From Castor canadensis (taxonomy: Eukaryota; Chordata; Mammalia; Rodentia; Castoridae): DNA of 64,000 nucleotides. The stretch lies in NCBI RefSeq assembly GCF_047511655.1, contig NC_133401.1, positions 11,378,001 to 11,442,000 of the forward strand, given 5' to 3'. Shown in pieces: positions 1-10,290 of the stretch (its first letter is position 1; the number at the start of each line of letters is the position of its first letter). Below the pieces are notes generated by a model. That model did no database searches. It was not told the origin of the DNA and saw only the letters and a program-made list of their open reading frames with translations. The translations under genes and the position numbers were made by a program.

Positions 1-106
1 ACAGACACCCAAACAATGAAGGAGAAGAATGAAAAAACAGGTTATGCTAAGGGGAGGGCATTAATGGGGAGGTGGTTAAAAGAAAGAAGTAAAGAAGGTG
101 AGTATG

Positions 107-989
107 TTTGATGTACATTTCAGAATGAATATGAAATTTTTAAACCTTTTGAAATCACCATAAGAAGGGAACTAAGATAGAAAGGAGAAAAATGGTGGGG
201 CTGAACCAGTTTGGGTTATAATGCATATATACAGGGAAATGTCATAATGAAACTCCCTGTATAGCCATATTAAACAAGAATGTCTCTTTTTAAAACTGAA
301 GAGCAGGAAGGTAAATCAGGTCCTGTCTGTGGGTTAGTACCAGCGGGAGGGGGAGGATGTAAGGAAAGGGTGTAGGAGGTGAATATGGTGGAAATATCAC
401 ATACTCAAATATGAAAATGGAAAAATGAGACCTGTTCAAACTATTCCAGGAATGAGGGGAGGGGGATAAAGAATAGTGATAGACACCTAAAAAACTAGAT
501 AGCATTTGTTGCCCTCAATGCAAAGAAACTAAAGCAGATACTTTTTAAAGCAACTGAGGCCAATAGGAGAAAGGGACCAGGAACTAGAGAAAAGGTTAGA
601 TCAAAAAGGATTAACCTAGAAGGTAACACACACGCACAGGAAATCAATGTGTCAACTCCCTGTATAGCTATCCTTATCTCAACTAGCAAAAACCCTTGGT
701 CCTTCCTATTATTGCTTTTACTCTCTCTTCAGCAAAATTAGAGATAAGGGCAAAATAGTTTCTGCCTGGTAGTGAGGGGGTGGGTGGGAGATGGAGGGGG
801 TGGGGGGGATAAGGGAGGGGGCAGGGAAGTGGGGAGAAATGACCCAAACATTGTATACACATATGAATAAAATAAAAAATTTTAAAAAAAGAATAGTGAT
901 GGAGGGGGTGGATTTAGCTAAGATAAAATTGAAGTGCTTTTGTAAGTGTCACAATACATCTCCAGTATAATAATAATATGATAATAAAA
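107..989 (+). mobile_element. L1 3'-end fragment (outer), 5' truncated
   Basis: Purine-rich L1-type 3'UTR ending in an A-rich tail (ATGATAATAAAAA). It is flanked by a 12-nt direct repeat AAGGTGAGTATG at 95-106 and 990-1001, the target-site duplication of an L1-mediated insertion. A second L1 tail is nested inside. The L1 identity rests on general composition and the TSD/A-tail; the coding part is absent. Confidence 0.6.
481..887 (+). mobile_element. L1 3'UTR fragment nested in the outer L1 tail
   Basis: Sense-strand L1 3'UTR with a G-rich polypurine stretch at 770-838 and an A-rich tail at 865-887. It is flanked by the 13-nt duplication AAAGAATAGTGAT at 468-480 and 888-900. The same 3'UTR sequence recurs at 9,990-10,290, directly after a recognisable ORF2 C-terminus, which proves the L1 assignment. 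Confidence 0.85.
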
Positions 990-1542
990 AAGGTGAGTAT
1001 GGAAAAGTAGAGAGAAAATATCTCGAAATGTATGTTCACATCCATAACAAGGCAGCTACCTTCTGGGTTTTTTCACATTTTTATTCTCAGGGTGCAGCCA
1101 GTGTTTAAATACTGTCTAGACTGAAAGTAATGGGTGACATGGAAGTATATGTGTGTTGTGAAATGAAATATTTGCAACTCATCCTCAATGGTAAAATATT
1201 AAAACACAAAACTTCATTTAATGGACATTCATATCTGAAATTGACAAAGATTACTTACAAAAAAAGCTTCAGAATAAAAAAAAGGACAACATCGTCTCAG
1301 AATAGAACTTACTCTTTTTTGGCCTTGCCACAGACTGGGAAGAGCTTACAATCTTTGAGGAAGGAAGGATTTAGGCTCCAGCAAAAATCTATTGACAAAA
1401 TCCCTGTTTCTGGGAACAGCTCAGGATTGAGGAGAATTGAGAAAGATGTTGGGTAAGTTCTCAGAGGCATTTAAAAGATTTTCTTTTTGTTGAACATTGA
1501 CTGCTGGACTTCCTATCTCACATCTTTGTATTTTGATTTCTT

Positions 1543-1708
1543 GATTTTTTTTTGGCAGCATGGAGTTTGAACTCAGGACCTCATGCTTGCTAAGCAGGCG
1601 CTCTACCACTTAGCCACTGTTTTCTATGATAGTACTGGGGTTTGAACTCAAGGGCTTCCTGCTTGCTAGGCTAGTACTCTACTGCTTGAGCCACACCTCC
1701 GGCCCTCC
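1543..1708 (-). mobile_element. Two adjacent ID-like (tRNA-derived) SINEs, antisense
   Basis: Two tandem antisense copies (about 1543-1619 and 1626-1708). Each contains the inverted A/B-box tRNA signature of this SINE, seen on the plus strand as GTTTGAACTCAGGACC followed by CTCTACCACTTAGCCAC. The first is preceded by a T-run, the complement of its A-tail. Confidence 0.8.
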
Positions 1709-2185
1709 AGCTCATATATTTGTATCTGAGACATACGTACTGAACACCGTGAGCACAGGCAGTAAAAAGGTGGATTTCACAAAGGTCTATGGGAAGTGGA
1801 CTGAGTCGACAAACCTTATCCAAGGAAGTGCAATTGTTGTGCATGTCTAAAAAGGCCCCCATGTAGGGTTGTATGGGCGTCACTAAGGTAAGATGGCCAC
1901 CAGCTGAGGGGCAGGGCACTATGAAATCTAACTCATGCTCCTCTCAGCCATTCATGGGTTCCAGGAATCCACTTAGAGCAAGAATTACCTAATGCCCAAA
2001 AAAACAAATCGTAGGCTAGTGATGAGGCTCCATTTTCCGTGATTAAAGTACAGAAGTGACTAAGAAAGAGACAGGAAGATGTAGGGGGAGGTTGTACCCA
2101 CTCAGAACCCAGGAGTTTAGCATCCATGAGGAAAGGGCTTATGTATATCAACAATTGTGTGCTGGTCCCTTGGAGAATTTGTCCC

Positions 2186-2275
2186 ACAATTTTTTGTGGT
2201 ACTGAGGTTTTGAACTCAGAGCCTTGGACTTACCGGGCAAGTGCTGTACCACTTGAACCATACTGCCAGGCTTAC
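2186..2275 (-). mobile_element. ID-like SINE, antisense
   Basis: The plus strand shows TTTGTGGTACTGAGGTTTTG, then GTGCTGTACCACTTGAACCA, the inverted body of the tRNA-derived SINE. Confidence 0.7.
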
Positions 2276-2924
2276 CTTGAAGTATTTGGAAGTCAGGTTG
2301 GAGGAGAGGGAAGGAAAGAAGGATGACTATTAGTAAGGTTAGATTTGAACAAACTGTGGCAATGGACATGGTGGGAGAGGGGAACAATGATGAGAATTCA
2401 TGCCAAGATAGTCCTCACAGACACAAAGGCTGCTTCACAGGGCTTCCTTCAATCCACCTTGATCCAGTTTTTAGACTTCTCTTAGGTGATTCTGCAGATT
2501 TGCTAAGGAGCAGAAGAAAAGTCCCTCTGGAGGGAAAGGGCTATCATTCTGCCACGTTGGCAGAAATTCAAAGAAGCTGCTCATGGAAGGGGAAGCCCAT
2601 TGCTCCAGAGAAAAATTTCCAAAGAGAATGAGAGATATGTGTCTGCTGGTTTTCAGAAATGGTTTGGACCGGTGACTGCTATACAACTCCAGTTCCCTCC
2701 TCTGAAAATAGGCTTGTTAGTTGCACTTGGTCCTATGTCTGTTTCAGTGCTGTATTTGGGGGAGTATTGGCCAGGGAACGTGTGTCTTTGGGCACATATT
2801 GAGAAGATCTGCATGTACCTGAGCATTGATGCTCAATTCACCTGATGAACAAGTTTGGATTTAGAGGGTGAGATTCTTGACTTCAATTCAAAACCTGTTA
2901 CTATACAGGTATTACATGTGGGAG

Positions 2925-3043
2925 TTTTTTTTTTTGTTCTGAGACAGGGTCTTGCTATGTAGTTCAGCTGCCCTTGAACTTGTGATCCTCCTGCCTTAGC
3001 CCCAGAGTGGTGGGATTACAGGTGTATAGCACCATGCCCAGCC
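2925..3043 (-). mobile_element. B1-like (7SL-derived) SINE, antisense
   Basis: T-run followed by GAGACAGGGTCTTGCTATGT and, 70 nt later, GGGATTACAGGTGTATAGCAC: the inverted 7SL-type monomer with its characteristic ends. Confidence 0.85.
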
Positions 3044-3394
3044 ATTGGTGACTACTTTAGAGTAGGTTGGTGTTTTGGTATGTGGTAAAAGTAAAGTCAT
3101 GGAGGCCAGAGGCTAGTCCCCAAGGAGCCCTGCTCCCAGGAATCACAGTAAAATGCATGCCCATATGTAGTCCTCTCCCCTTGAAATGGAATGTGTTTCT
3201 GACTCACATGGGATAATAGAATGGGGCATAAGGACACTGCACAATCCTCAAACTGTGGTACTCCTATCAAGTAGCTAGGATTGCAGGTATAAACTTCAGT
3301 GCCTGGATAAATAGGTAAAATCTTGCAGTTCTTTTGAAAGAGAGAAAAAAGTGGGAAACAATTCCTTGTGATCAATGATTCAGTTGAGAATTTC

Positions 3395-3600
3395 TTCTCC
3401 TCCTCCTTCTTCCTTCTTCTTCTTCTTCTTCCTCTTCCTCTTCCTCGTCCTCCTCCTCCTCCTCCTTCTTTCTTCTTCTTCTTCTTCTTCTTCTTCTTCT
3501 TCTTCTTCTTCTTCTTCTTCTTCTTCCTCCTCCTCCTCCTCCTCCTCCTCCTCCTCCTCCTCCTCCTCCTCCTCCTCCTCCTCCTTCCTTCTTCTTCTTA
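3395..3600 (+). repeat. (TTC)n-(TCC)n pure pyrimidine microsatellite
   Basis: About 200 nt with almost no purines on this strand: mixed TTC/CTT, then about 20 TTC units (3470-3526), then about 19 TCC units (3527-3584). The equivalent sites in copy A (21,520-21,600) and copy B (36,890-37,030) are short and interrupted, so the expansion is specific to this copy. Mirror-symmetric homopyrimidine DNA of this sort can form triplex structures. Confidence 0.95.
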
Positions 3601-3613
3601 TTCCTTTTCTTTC

Positions 3614-3728
3614 TTATTTTTTTGGAGACAGGATCTTTCTGTGATCCCAAGCTGACCTCAAACTCATGATTCTCCTGCCTCAGCCTCCCAAGTGTTGAGG
3701 TTACAGGCATAAACCATCACCCCCACAA
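3614..3728 (-). mobile_element. B1-like SINE, antisense
   Basis: T-run, GGAGACAGGATCTTTCTGTG, and the terminal GTTACAGGCATAAACCATCA. The copy B counterpart lies at about 38,010-38,125. Confidence 0.75.
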
Positions 3729-4093
3729 GACTTTCAAATGCTAACTTTGTCATAGCCTTTCTTCAACTCCTCCAGCGAGGTCTACTGGTGACATACATGA
3801 ACATCCTTCAAATGAGTGAATTGATGAATTTCATCTGACTTTCCCCAAACTACAACTAGAGCTCTGTGGCTGTGAATAGCTGCCTAATATTTCAGTTCAG
3901 TCATCTGAAACTGGGTAAGGATTTTGGCTGAGAGCACCTGACATGTGATAAGTCCTACATAAGGATGTCCTTGCTATATTCAGACAGTTCAGTGAACTGT
4001 CACTCACTCCTTGTGTCACAGAAAGATTTTTCCTCTTTGATTACTTAATCTCCCCTATGGAACTCCCACAGCCATCTTAGTGATGGCACTTAC

Positions 4094-4099
4094 TTTATT
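4094..4099 (-). promoter_or_regulatory. Putative poly(A) signal of the copy 0 galectin
   Basis: AATAAA on the minus strand, about 155 nt beyond the exon 4 stop codon. The same hexamer sits at the equivalent place in copy B, as expected for an ancestral 3'UTR signal. Confidence 0.5.
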
Positions 4100-4439
4100 C
4101 CCCTCTAAGGCAAAAACAAGATCTTGTAAAGTTTGGTAGAAGTTTAATTGTAATGACCACGTGTAGCAGGGGTGAGGAGGAACCCTTTGGTTAGAGGTTC
4201 TGGGAATCCCATGGTCGTCTAGAGCGAGGGTGTCCTCACAGAGGGGAAAGTGGTCACTTTATATAGATGACATCCACGGAGGTCAGGCGGATGTCTCTCC
4301 ACACCTGAACCAACTTCACAGAGCTTGGCTGGATTCGATGGGCAAAGCTGTAATAGTATTGCCTGTTTACTATAGGAGGGAAAATGGGTCACAATAATTT
4401 TCTAAGGTACAGTTTTTATAAAAATTACATATATTTTAA

Positions 4440-4575
4440 ATCTTGGTTTATTTCCTTATTTTGAGACTGGGTGTATCTATAGGATGTAGCCCAGCCTGAC
4501 CTCCAAATCTCAATCCTGCTTCAACCTCCGCAGTGCTGGGATTACACACATAAGCCACCATACTGAACCCCATGT
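4440..4575 (-). mobile_element. B1-like SINE between the galectin exon relics
   Basis: TTTGAGACTGGGTGTATC through GTGCTGGGATTACACACATA on the plus strand, an inverted 7SL-type monomer. Related copies at the same relative position lie at 21,605-21,715 and 38,850-38,965, so it predates the duplication. Confidence 0.8.
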
Positions 4576-4609
4576 ATTTATTTTTAAATGGCAAGTAGTG
4601 CCTAGACAT

Positions 4610-4910
4610 GTTTACTGGCTACAGGGTGCATTACAATACATGTATCAAATGTGTAATGAGCAGGTAGGGTAATTGGTACATTCATCACCTCCAACATTTT
4701 CATTCCTTTGTGTTGGGCACGTTCAAAATTCTCATTCCTGTTTTGAAATGTACAATCCATGGTTTCCAGCTGCAGTCGTCAAACCATGCCATAACAGTAG
4801 AAGTCATTCCTCTTCTACTTGCACTCCTTTACCCATTAGCCATTTCCTTCTGTCCATCCCCCCTTATACTCTTACTAGGCTGTAGGAATCACTATTCCAC
4901 CTTTCTTTCA
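4610..4910 (-). mobile_element. L1 3' region, antisense
   Basis: Plus strand reads CATTCATCACCTCCAACATT, then TTGTGTTGGGCACGTTCAAA, the familiar complement of an older mammalian L1 3'UTR. It also occurs in copy A at 21,740-22,060. Copy B has lost it by deletion near 39,045. Confidence 0.65.
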
Positions 4911-4924
4911 TCCCTAAGATTTAT

Positions 4925-5140
4925 TTATTTATTCATTTTTTGGGTGGCACTGAGGTTTGAACTCAGGGCCTCAGCCATCCTAGGCATACACTCTACACTT
5001 GAGCCACTCCACCAGCTCCCGCTTGTTTGTTGGATGGTTTTGTGAGATAGGTTTTATGCAGTATTCATCTGGGGCTGGCTTCAAATTATGATCCTCCTGA
5101 TTGACTACGATTACAGATGTGATCCACCAGTGCCTGGCAA
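4925..5140 (-). mobile_element. Composite ID+B1 SINE, antisense
   Basis: Antisense fusion of the tRNA-derived part (GGCACTGAGGTTTGAACTCA to CTTGAGCCACTCCACCAGC) with a 7SL-like part ending GATTACAGATGTGATCCACC. Copy A has it at 22,075-22,290; copy B keeps only the 7SL-like half (39,045-39,120). Confidence 0.85.
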
Positions 5141-5949
5141 GATTCATTCTTTGACAACAAAAATGTCTACCTCCCAAGGGTAATGTATAGAGAAACTGAT
5201 GCTTTCATTTGTTTAAGAAAATAAAAACATATGAATATTTGTTATTTGTATTATATGTATTTATACACACAGTGCTTGTATAAGTATAGATTATTTCTAA
5301 AAGGAGGTAAATCAGCCAAAAATAGTTGTTATTGGGAAGGGGACTGGTGTTCATGGATGAGAGAAAGCCTTAATTTTGGCCCATTAAAATAATTTTATTC
5401 AAAAGCATTTTAAATTATTTAGATACTTGAATATTTATTTAACAGAATAAGAAGACAAAAAAAGCTGTGGGTGAAGACAGAAGAAATTTTTGACCTTCTG
5501 GAAAGTTGCCTGTGAGCTGACCTTGACCTTGACCCTGTACAGATTTGGGGAAAGAACTGAGGATGGTGATGAGCAGAGGGTGCTCTGGAAGTAAAAGCCA
5601 GTACTTATGGAAGATGGACGCCACAGGGCTTTTGCAGCCAGGCCAGGTGAGCAGCGTCCTCCTTTAGGATCCCATGGATGCGGAGTAGGGTCCATTCCCA
5701 GGGTCACTCACCTGGTACTCATTGTGCAGCACCAAGAGGTGCAGGTCAAATGGCTTGCCATCCTCAAAGGGCATTGTGGAAGATTTCACCTCAGTGCCCC
5801 ATCCTCCACTCTGATGAGTGTTTATGACCACCCAATATCCAAGCAGACTCGGAAATGGAAGGTGATGTCAGACTGCTCATTGGGGCTGATATGAAATCTA
5901 CTTCCAATTTGGGGTCCTATCTGAAGGGCAAATCACAGGGCCTGAGAGT

Positions 5950-6550
5950 CCTACCATCTGCCATGGGCTCTGAGATGCAAATAAAACTTCCTGTTGTCTC
6001 TGCTGGCCTACAGGGCCAATATGTCTTTTCCAGGAAGAAATTTCAGGAATTCTAAAGTGGGTAGAAACTCCTTCCAAAGATGTATCTAAAGGCGGAAAGC
6101 CGCCCTCAGATTTTCTGCACCCACTGTAGACTCAGTCCTTGGAGTCGCCCTGTGGCGAGGAAAAAAAGGCTAATCTATGGAAATCCTTTATCTGTCAGAG
6201 GGTCCAAACAGGAGGCAACTGCAGCTGAAGGATGTTGTAGGAGTGGTTTGGGAGGACACCAAACAGGAAAGGCAGCCCAGGTCACAATGACTGTCTCATG
6301 CTGTCAAGTTTCCTTGTACAACCAAGTGCGGCGTGATGACTTTTGTTCAATGAGTGATGAATGTACAGAGGTCCCATGAGATTCCAGTGGAGGTAAACTA
6401 TTCCTGTCCCTTGTGACCTCCAATCTGACCTTCAATGGGAAATTTGTGACTCATGAGAGTGACTCTGGCATAGAGACACCTGCTGCATTAGTGTACGCAG
6501 CAGAGCACACATAGGTTTGCACAGGGCACAACACGTGATAATGGCAGTGA
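5950..6550. other. No recognised feature
   Basis: Roughly 600 nt after the end of segmental copy 0. Short ORFs on both strands show no family resemblance, and I see no splice-flanked exon. A faint resemblance to the sequence 5' of galectin exon 3 may extend to about 6,010. Confidence 0.4.
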
Positions 6551-6552
6551 AC

Positions 6553-6645
6553 AACAGTGTCGGGGTTTGGAGGTTTAGTGCTGGGGACAGAACTCAGGGC
6601 CTCCAGCTTGCTAACCAAGCTGAGATCACAGGACCACACCCCCAG
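6553..6645 (-). mobile_element. ID-like SINE, antisense
   Basis: Plus strand AGTGCTGGGGACAGAACTCA then CACCCCCAGCCC: inverted tRNA-derived SINE, diverged. Confidence 0.7.
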
Positions 6646-6861
6646 CCCAGTACACAGCAAGGCTATTTGTTCATGTGTTCACTATTGTTGGATGTTAGGT
6701 ACCCAGGGTACCATGTAAGCTTATAGGCCATGTACAAAATGTATGACATGTTGTGATTTGGGTGACCCTAACTGGTGTATTTTATTGACCCCTTACTGTA
6801 AGATGGAGCACATTATTTTTCACTTTCAGAAAATAATGGATTTCCATTTGAAATTTTCTTC

Positions 6862-6947
6862 TTTGTTTTTTTTTTGGCAGCACTGGGGTTTGAACTCAGG
6901 ACCTCATGCTGGAAGGTAGGCTCTCTACCACTTGAGCCACTCCATCA
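6862..6947 (-). mobile_element. ID-like SINE, antisense
   Basis: T-run, GGCAGCACTGGGGTTTGAAC and CTCTACCACTTGAGCCACTC. Well preserved. Confidence 0.85.
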
Positions 6948-7289
6948 CCCAAATTTTTTTATATGTACATAATGTATGTCAATCATATTTACCTCCTATA
7001 ACCTTCTGAGGTTTCCCACCCTCACCTGATGGTCCCCCCTTAGGAAAATGTCCTCTGTGACGTCTGCATCTTCTTGTTTTGTGATTTAAGTGTAGATTCC
7101 ACATGTGAAGACAACACAGGACATTTTCTGTATTATTTTGCTGAATGTGATGGTTTTTGGTTGTGTTATGATTAATGGCATAACGTCATCCATATTGTTT
7201 GCATGTAGAGCTCCCCTGTTCTCAGTGCCATATTTTGAACTGTATTTTACATTCCATGTTACTCTATGTGTTTACACTCACCAATTTTC

Positions 7290-7360
7290 TGCAATGCTAG
7301 CTCAAATTCAGGACCTCATGCATGCTAAGTAAGCCTTCTACCACTGAGCTATACACCCCC
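7290..7360 (-). mobile_element. ID/B2-like SINE fragment, antisense
   Basis: GCTCAAATTCAGGACCTCAT through CTACCACTGAGCTATACACC on the plus strand. Confidence 0.65.
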
Positions 7361-7469
7361 ATCCCTGAACCATTTTTCTTGGTCTTTATTGAGTTTGGGG
7401 CTATTATAAACAGTATTGTATGAATCTGCTTGTAAATACATTTTGGTGAACACATGTAAACATGTTTCT

Positions 7470-7560
7470 GATTTTTTTTGTTTTGTTTTGTTTTTAGGGC
7501 CTCGTTCCATTCTTACAATGCAGGCACCCTCCTCCTTCAGCCACACCTCCTGCCCTCTAT
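7470..7560 (-). mobile_element. SINE remnant, antisense
   Basis: T-rich leader with TTTTG repeats, followed by GGGCCTCGTTCCATTC and CAGCCACACCTCCTGCCCT. This resembles the antisense ID-like SINE but is heavily decayed. A further decayed piece may lie at 7,600-7,690. Confidence 0.45.
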
Positions 7561-7889
7561 TTTCTTTTTTGAGTGATTCAATTTAAAATCATGTCTTTGC
7601 CCTTGGTAGGCAGGGGCTCTGCCACATGAGCCATGTCCCTGTTCTTGTATGTTTCAATTTCTGTGGGTGTTTTCCCAGGCCCCAGACCTGGGATTCCACC
7701 TTCAGCAATGACTATACATACAGGTTGAGCACCTTTCATCTCAATACCTGAAATTCCTCCCAATTTAAAATGTCTGAGCACTAACATGACACCACAGTGG
7801 AAAATTCCACATTTGACCTCATGTGGCAGGTCAAGGTCAGGATGCCATTGTCTCTGCGATTAGCTGTGTACTTTTCATTTTTAAATTTT

Positions 7890-8990
7890 TTCTTTTTTTT
7901 AGCTGTGGAGTTTTCTTAAAAGTTCTTTATCATGTTGAGGAATACCCTTCTATTTCTAGTTTATTGAATTTCTGTGTCTTGCAAGGTTTTAAAATTTTGT
8001 CAAAAGCTTTTGCATGAATTATTTATGAGGTTTTCCCTCCTGTGTTGTGGTAAATGGGCTGTTATTTGTCTGCTGCATCTTGGAATAAATTGCACTTGGT
8101 CATTATCTATAATCCTTTATAGATGCTCATATATTTGACTTGCTAAGATTTGGTTGAGAATTTTGCATCCATATTTGTGTGGGACTTGGGTCTATTATGA
8201 AAGTACTTTCATCTTTGTAAGACCTTTATGACTGGCCCTTTGATCTCTTATAAAATCTTTTAAATTTCTTGTGATATCTTTGCTTGCCTGTGGTACCAGT
8301 GTTATGTTGGCCTCATAAAATGAGTTAGAATGCATTTCTTTCCTTCTACTTGTTTTTGAAACTCGTGAGAAGGATTGGTGTTAAAAAGTTGAATGTTTAA
8401 TAGAATTCATCTTGTCCACAGCAGGGACTTGTTGATTGCTTACTTAATTTCTCTCCATGGTACAGGTCTCTTCATACCTGCAGTTCCTGTTCAGTCCATC
8501 TTGGCAGTCTATGTCTCATGGAATTTGTCCATTTCAGCCAGGTTATCAAATGTAGACTATAATGTTACTAATCTCTCATAATCGTTTTTATTTCTGTAAG
8601 ATGGAGAGCATACCTGCCCTTTTGTTTCTGATTTTAGTAATTTTAGTCTATTTTTCTTAGTTAATCTATTTAGGTTTGTCAATGCTGTTCTCACAGAATC
8701 AGCTTTTTGTTTCCCTGAATTTCTGTATTTCATTTACATCTGCTATAGTCTTTATAATTTCTTTCTTACACTGGTTTTGGTGTATGCTCTTTTTTGTATC
8801 TTTGTAATGTAAACCTAGGTTATTGATTTGAGACCTTTATATTTCTTAAATGTAGACATTGACATCTTTAACATTCCTTCAAGGCTCTGAGAGTGCCACA
8901 TCCCATAGGGTTTGGTGTACTGTTTTTTAACATTATTTTTGGACATCTGAAAGTATTTTTAAAATTCCCTTCCAATTTCTGTTTTGGACC
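7890..8990 (-). mobile_element. Old L1 ORF2 fragment, antisense
   Basis: The plus strand is the complement of the L1 reverse-transcriptase to endonuclease region. Landmarks on the plus strand include TTTGTCAAAAGCTTTTGCAT (complement of the DAEKAFDK-region codons), GGCCTCATAAAATGAGTTAG, and CAGCTTTTTGTTTCCCTGAA. It is riddled with stops and indels and far more diverged than the L1 at 10.3-15.6 kb. Confidence 0.85.
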
Positions 8991-9007
8991 CATTGGCTGT
9001 GTAGGAG

Positions 9008-9310
9008 TGGTGCACACTTCTGGAAATCAGCACCTCGGGAGGCAGAGATAGAGGATTTGGGTCAAGGTTAGCCCAGCAAAGAAAGTTAGCAAACCCTTAT
9101 CTCAAAAAAGATGTTTGTGCATGCCAGTTATCCAAGCTACTGTGGAGTCAGAGCTAGGAAAATCAAAACCTCAGGGTGGTCTTGGCCAAAGCATGAGAAC
9201 TTATTGAGAAATAACTAAGGCAGAAAGGGCTGGTGGTGTTGCTCAGTCAGTAATGTGCCTGCCTAGCAAGTGTGAGGCACTGAGTTCAAACTCCGGTGTC
9301 ACCCAAAACA
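9008..9310 (+). mobile_element. Composite B1-dimer + ID SINE, sense
   Basis: 7SL-like halves (9008-9215, with GCACCTCGGGAGGCAGAGAT) followed by an ID-like unit (9226-9306, with GTGAGGCACTGAGTTCAAAC) and a short A-rich end. Same architecture as the antisense composites elsewhere in the window. Confidence 0.8.
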
Positions 9311-9446
9311 CCTCCCAAAAAAGTGTGTTACTAAATTCCAAGATGTGTGGATTTTCCACTTTTCCTTCTCTCTGCTGATTTCTGCAATCATTCTACCACC
9401 ACAGTGGAGACACAGTGTTTGATTTCAATTAAAAAGTCAACTCTAG

Positions 9447-9532
9447 GGGCTGAGGGGGTAGCCCTGTCCCTGATAGAGCATTTGCCAGCATGCACAGGGG
9501 CCTGTGTTTCGTCCTCAGCACCACATACAAAA
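9447..9532 (+). mobile_element. ID-like SINE, sense
   Basis: GGGGCTGAGGGGGTAGCCCT to TCCTCAGCACCACATACAAA; diverged tRNA-derived SINE with a short A-tail. Confidence 0.65.
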
Positions 9533-9669
9533 AAGTCGTTCTACTGGCATTGTTCACAGCAAATTTGTTTATAGCAAATGCATGAGTCCTGAGAGGTGAA
9601 TGCACAAGGGTCTTAGCCACAACCTGAAAAAGGCCAAAGAAGCCAGGAGTGTTGGTGCACACCTGAAAG

Positions 9670-10290
9670 GCCAGCATTCACTATTCACAATAGCCAAGTT
9701 ATGGAAACAGCCAAGATGCCCCAGCACTGACGAATGGATTAAGAAAATGTGGTATCTATACACAATGGAAATTTATGCAGCCATGAAGATGAATGAAATG
9801 TTATTATTCACTGGTAAATGGATGGAATTGGAGAACATCATTCTGAGTGAGGTTAGCCTGGCCCAAAAAACCAAAAATCGTATGTTCTCCCTCATGTGTG
9901 GACATTAGATCAAGGGCAAACACAACAAGTGGATTGGACTATGAGCACATGATAAAAGCGAGAGCACACAAGGGAGGGGTGAGGATAGGTAAGACACCTA
10001 AAAAACTAGCTAGCATTTGTTGCCCTTAACGCAGAGAAACTAAAGCAGATACTAAAGCAACTGAGGCCAATAGGAAAAGGGGAACAAGTACTAGAGAAAA
10101 GGTTAGATCAAAAAGAATTAACCTAGAAGGTAACACCCACGCACAGGAAATCAATGTGAGTCAATGCCCTGTATAGCTATCCTTATCTCAACCAGCAAAA
10201 ACCCTTGTTCCTTCCTATTATTGCTTATACTCTCTCTACAACAAAATTAGAAATAAGGGCAAAATAGTTTCTGCTGGGTATTGAGGGGGT
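9670..10290 (+). mobile_element. L1 3' fragment (ORF2 C-terminus + part of 3'UTR), sense
   Basis: An open frame at 9670-9908 encodes the characteristic ORF2 C-terminal segment (FTIAKLWKQP, WIKKMWYLYT, MFSLMCGH). It is followed by the same 3'UTR seen at 481-770. The element stops abruptly at 10,290, before the purine-rich stretch and A-tail, exactly where an oppositely oriented L1 begins. It lacks its 5' part and its 3' terminus. Confidence 0.9.

Larger units (their letters stand above)
4254..5920 (-). pseudogene. Galectin (CLC/PP13-like) pseudogene, copy 0, exons 3 and 4
   Basis: Minus-strand remnant of a single-domain beta-galactoside-binding lectin of the galectin-10/13/14/16 group. Exon 3 is 5712-5920: it ends at the conserved CAG|GTGAGTGAC donor after a codon run reading HNEYQ. 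Exon 4 is 4254-4371; it encodes the last strands ([11 protein letters not shown], then [11 protein letters not shown]) and ends in TGA. Damage is clear. The first full codon of exon 3 is TAG where the copy B exon encodes Asn. There is a 1-nt deletion shortly after, further changes around the VVMN segment, and about 7 nt are missing right at the exon 4 acceptor. No exon 1 or 2 was found. Homology is certain from the exon phase and the 209-nt exon 3 (211 nt in the intact form). It is non-functional as it stands. Confidence 0.88.
3290..5950 (+). repeat. Segmental duplication copy 0 (partial)
   Basis: Runs closely parallel to copy B at about 36,790-39,950. It shares the sequence before and after the pyrimidine tract, the B1-like element, the stretch at 3,735-4,400 and the galectin exon 3 region. 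Copy A (21,430-23,100) shares both ends but lacks the middle. Similarity fades after about 5,950, so galectin exon 2 was not carried, or has been lost. Confidence 0.8.

Noticed and set aside
3368-3710. Open frames of poly-Leu, poly-Ser and Gly/Arg/Glu-rich protein
   Set aside because: They are frames of the (TTC)n/(TCC)n microsatellite and of an antisense B1-like SINE; no real protein.
5433-5438. AATAAA as poly(A) signal of the copy 0 galectin
   Set aside because: It is in the intron between exons 3 and 4; the conserved signal after exon 4 (4,094-4,099) is better.
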